In this document: positions 5,827 through 6,314 of the stretch, piece after piece
Layout: every line of letters starts with the position of its first letter
How positions within the stretch are numbered: position 1 is the stretch's first letter
DNA from: an uncultured Collinsella sp.
Lineage (GTDB): Bacteria; Actinomycetota; Coriobacteriia; Coriobacteriales; Coriobacteriaceae
Reading direction: 5' to 3'
Assembly (NCBI GenBank): GCA_900757505.1
Contig: CAAEOE010000061.1
Span: forward strand, 1 to 6,314
Length of the DNA stretch: 6,314 bases
The notes under the pieces: model-generated
Told to the model about the DNA's origin: nothing
The model's database searches: none
The model's input: the letters and a program-made list of their open reading frames with translations, nothing else
Program-made: the position numbers and the translations under genes

Positions 5827-5848
5827 AAAAAAGCCTCCGAAGAGGCTT
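5827..5848 (-). terminator. Intrinsic terminator after tRNA-Leu
   Basis: The minus strand has AAGCCTC-TTCG-GAGGCTT followed by T-rich sequence. This is a perfect 7-bp stem with the very stable UUCG tetraloop, and six consecutive T at 5832-5827. It lies 11 nt after the tRNA CCA end and 26 nt before the phosphatase ATG. Confidence 0.95.
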
Positions 5849-5859
5849 CTCAAATGCGA

Positions 5860-5949
5860 TGGTGTCGGAGGCGGGACTTGAACCCGCATGACCAAAAAGC
5901 GGTCACTAGCACCTCAAGCTAGCGCGTCTGCCAATTCCGCCACTCCGAC
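5860..5949 (-). tRNA. tRNA-Leu (GAG)
   Basis: This is a 90-nt class II tRNA on the minus strand. Acceptor is GTCGGAG/CTCCGAC with discriminator A and encoded CCA (5860-5862). Anticodon stem CTAGC/GCTAG encloses TTGAGGT, giving anticodon GAG for CUC and CUU. The long variable arm TGACC-GCTTTTT-GGTCA and the T-arm GCGGG-TTCAAGT-CCCGC are paired. It is transcribed alone from the promoter at 6007-6036 with a leader of about 50 nt, much longer than the 6 nt at the other tRNA promoters here, and ends at a strong terminator. Confidence 0.98.
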
Positions 5950-6006
5950 ATGCTATGTTGTTGATTCGCAGTTCGTTTTGTTGGACCCGCGCGTTCAACG
6001 AGGAAG

Positions 6007-6036
6007 ATAATAACCTATGATTCGAGAACTGTGCAA
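6007..6036 (-). promoter_or_regulatory. Promoter of tRNA-Leu
   Basis: The minus strand has TTGCAC (6036-6031), an 18-nt spacer and TATTAT (6012-6007). An alternative -10 TTATTA gives 17 nt. The start would be near 6000, about 50 nt before the tRNA. It is also the nearest convincing promoter for the phosphatase/STAS-kinase operon, if that depends on readthrough. Confidence 0.8.
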
Positions 6037-6058
6037 GCACTTTTTTCAAAAAAGTTTA
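6037..6058 (-). promoter_or_regulatory. UP-like A/T element upstream of the tRNA-Leu promoter
   Basis: The minus strand reads TAAACTTTTTTG then AAAAAAGTGC up to the -35 box. Here the element is a perfect inverted repeat, ACTTTTTT and AAAAAAGT, around one central base (6047). AAAAAA-GTG fits the proximal UP-subsite consensus AAAAAARNR exactly. Confidence 0.7.
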
Positions 6059-6093
6059 CGAATTTGTAAATGCGCAGGTAAATCCGTGTGTCC

Positions 6094-6218
6094 GGCCCCG
6101 AATCGGTGTTGCCTCCCGGCGCGTCCTCGGGCATGAGCGATATTTTGCTGCGCACTTCGTGCTACAAAATATCGCTCCCCCTGCGGAATGCGCCGGGAGG
6201 CAACACCGATTCGGGGCC
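6094..6218. repeat. 125-bp nested palindrome with 28-bp perfect arms
   Basis: The outer arms 6094-6121 and 6191-6218 are perfect complements over 28 bp (starting GGCCCCGAATCGG), and one further pair (6122/6190) extends them. Inside, GAGCGATATTTTG (6135-6147) pairs with CAAAATATCGCTC (6165-6177), and inside that GCAC-TTC-GTGC (6152-6162). Nearly the whole element could fold as one long hairpin in RNA or as a cruciform. No U-run follows on either strand, so it is not a plain intrinsic terminator. The long perfect ends resemble terminal inverted repeats of a non-autonomous element, but I see no target-site duplication and no transposase. Confidence 0.85.
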
Positions 6219-6279
6219 TGCAAATACGTACTTCAGACACAGTTCTCAAACATGTTCTGGGGGCTAATGCAAATTTGGT

Positions 6280-6298
6280 GGCTCGGCTTTGCCGAGCC
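6280..6298. repeat. Short GC-rich hairpin near the right edge
   Basis: GGCTCGGC (6280-6287) and GCCGAGCC (6291-6298) are perfect 8-bp complements around TTT. Neither strand has a U-run after it. On the minus strand a TAA (6302-6300) directly precedes it, so it could be a 3'-end stem of a gene entering from outside. On the plus strand GAGGAGG (6306-6312) would suit a ribosome binding site for a gene starting just past the edge. The sequence cannot decide between these, and I call no gene here. Confidence 0.6.
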
Positions 6299-6314
6299 CT
6301 TATATGAGGAGGCC

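Noticed and set aside
6037..6058. T6-N-A6 blocks as bidirectional terminators
   Set aside because: They lack a GC-rich stem and keep the same distance to a -35 box at all three loci, which fits a promoter element better.
6046..6249. Minus-strand open frame of 67 codons across the palindrome
   Set aside because: Most of it is the two arms of the 125-bp inverted repeat read in one frame. It also overlaps the tRNA-Leu upstream element, and there is no ribosome binding site or domain.

Overview
The window looks like chromosomal DNA from a moderately GC-rich actinobacterium. I favour the Coriobacteriia (Collinsella or a relative) because every tRNA gene encodes its own CCA end, the alpha-glucosidase is of the actinobacterial type, and a SpoIIE-like/STAS/anti-sigma-kinase circuit is present. 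No rRNA or taxonomic marker gene lies in the window, so this placement is an inference. Every gene I can support is on the minus strand, so the window is best read from high to low coordinates.

In the direction of transcription the layout is as follows. (1) 6314-5950 has no confident gene. It holds a 125-bp nested palindrome (6094-6218), a short hairpin (6280-6298), and the promoter with A/T-rich upstream element of the next tRNA. (2) tRNA-Leu(GAG), 5949-5860, ends in a strong intrinsic terminator (5848-5827). (3) Immediately after that terminator is a two-gene operon. Its first gene encodes a PAS-GAF-(GAF-like)-PP2C phosphatase of the RsbU/SpoIIE family (5800-3455). Its second encodes a protein that fuses a STAS anti-sigma-antagonist domain to an RsbW/SpoIIAB-like kinase domain (3376-2630). 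(4) A tRNA cluster follows, Gly(GCC)-Cys(GCA)-Gly(GCC) (2524-2223), in which each tRNA is followed by its own terminator. (5) A GH13 alpha-glucosidase gene lies at 2044-311. (6) A second promoter with the same upstream element drives a tRNA-Gly(GCC)-tRNA-Val(GAC) pair (178-25).

The phosphatase and the STAS-kinase fusion together make a near-complete partner-switching module. The phosphatase would sense a signal through PAS/GAF domains and dephosphorylate the STAS domain, and the kinase domain would rephosphorylate it and sequester a sigma factor. No sigma factor gene is in the window. The alpha-glucosidase stands alone, without a transporter or regulator beside it, and would hydrolyse short gluco-oligosaccharides in the cytoplasm.

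The points most worth a second look are: the fused antagonist/kinase protein; the signalling operon placed directly behind a tRNA terminator with no visible promoter; a shared T5-6/N/A6-GT-N-CTTGC element at all three tRNA promoters; the terminator-punctuated tRNA cluster; the glucosidase gene bracketed by two identical tRNA genes; and the nested 125-bp palindrome.
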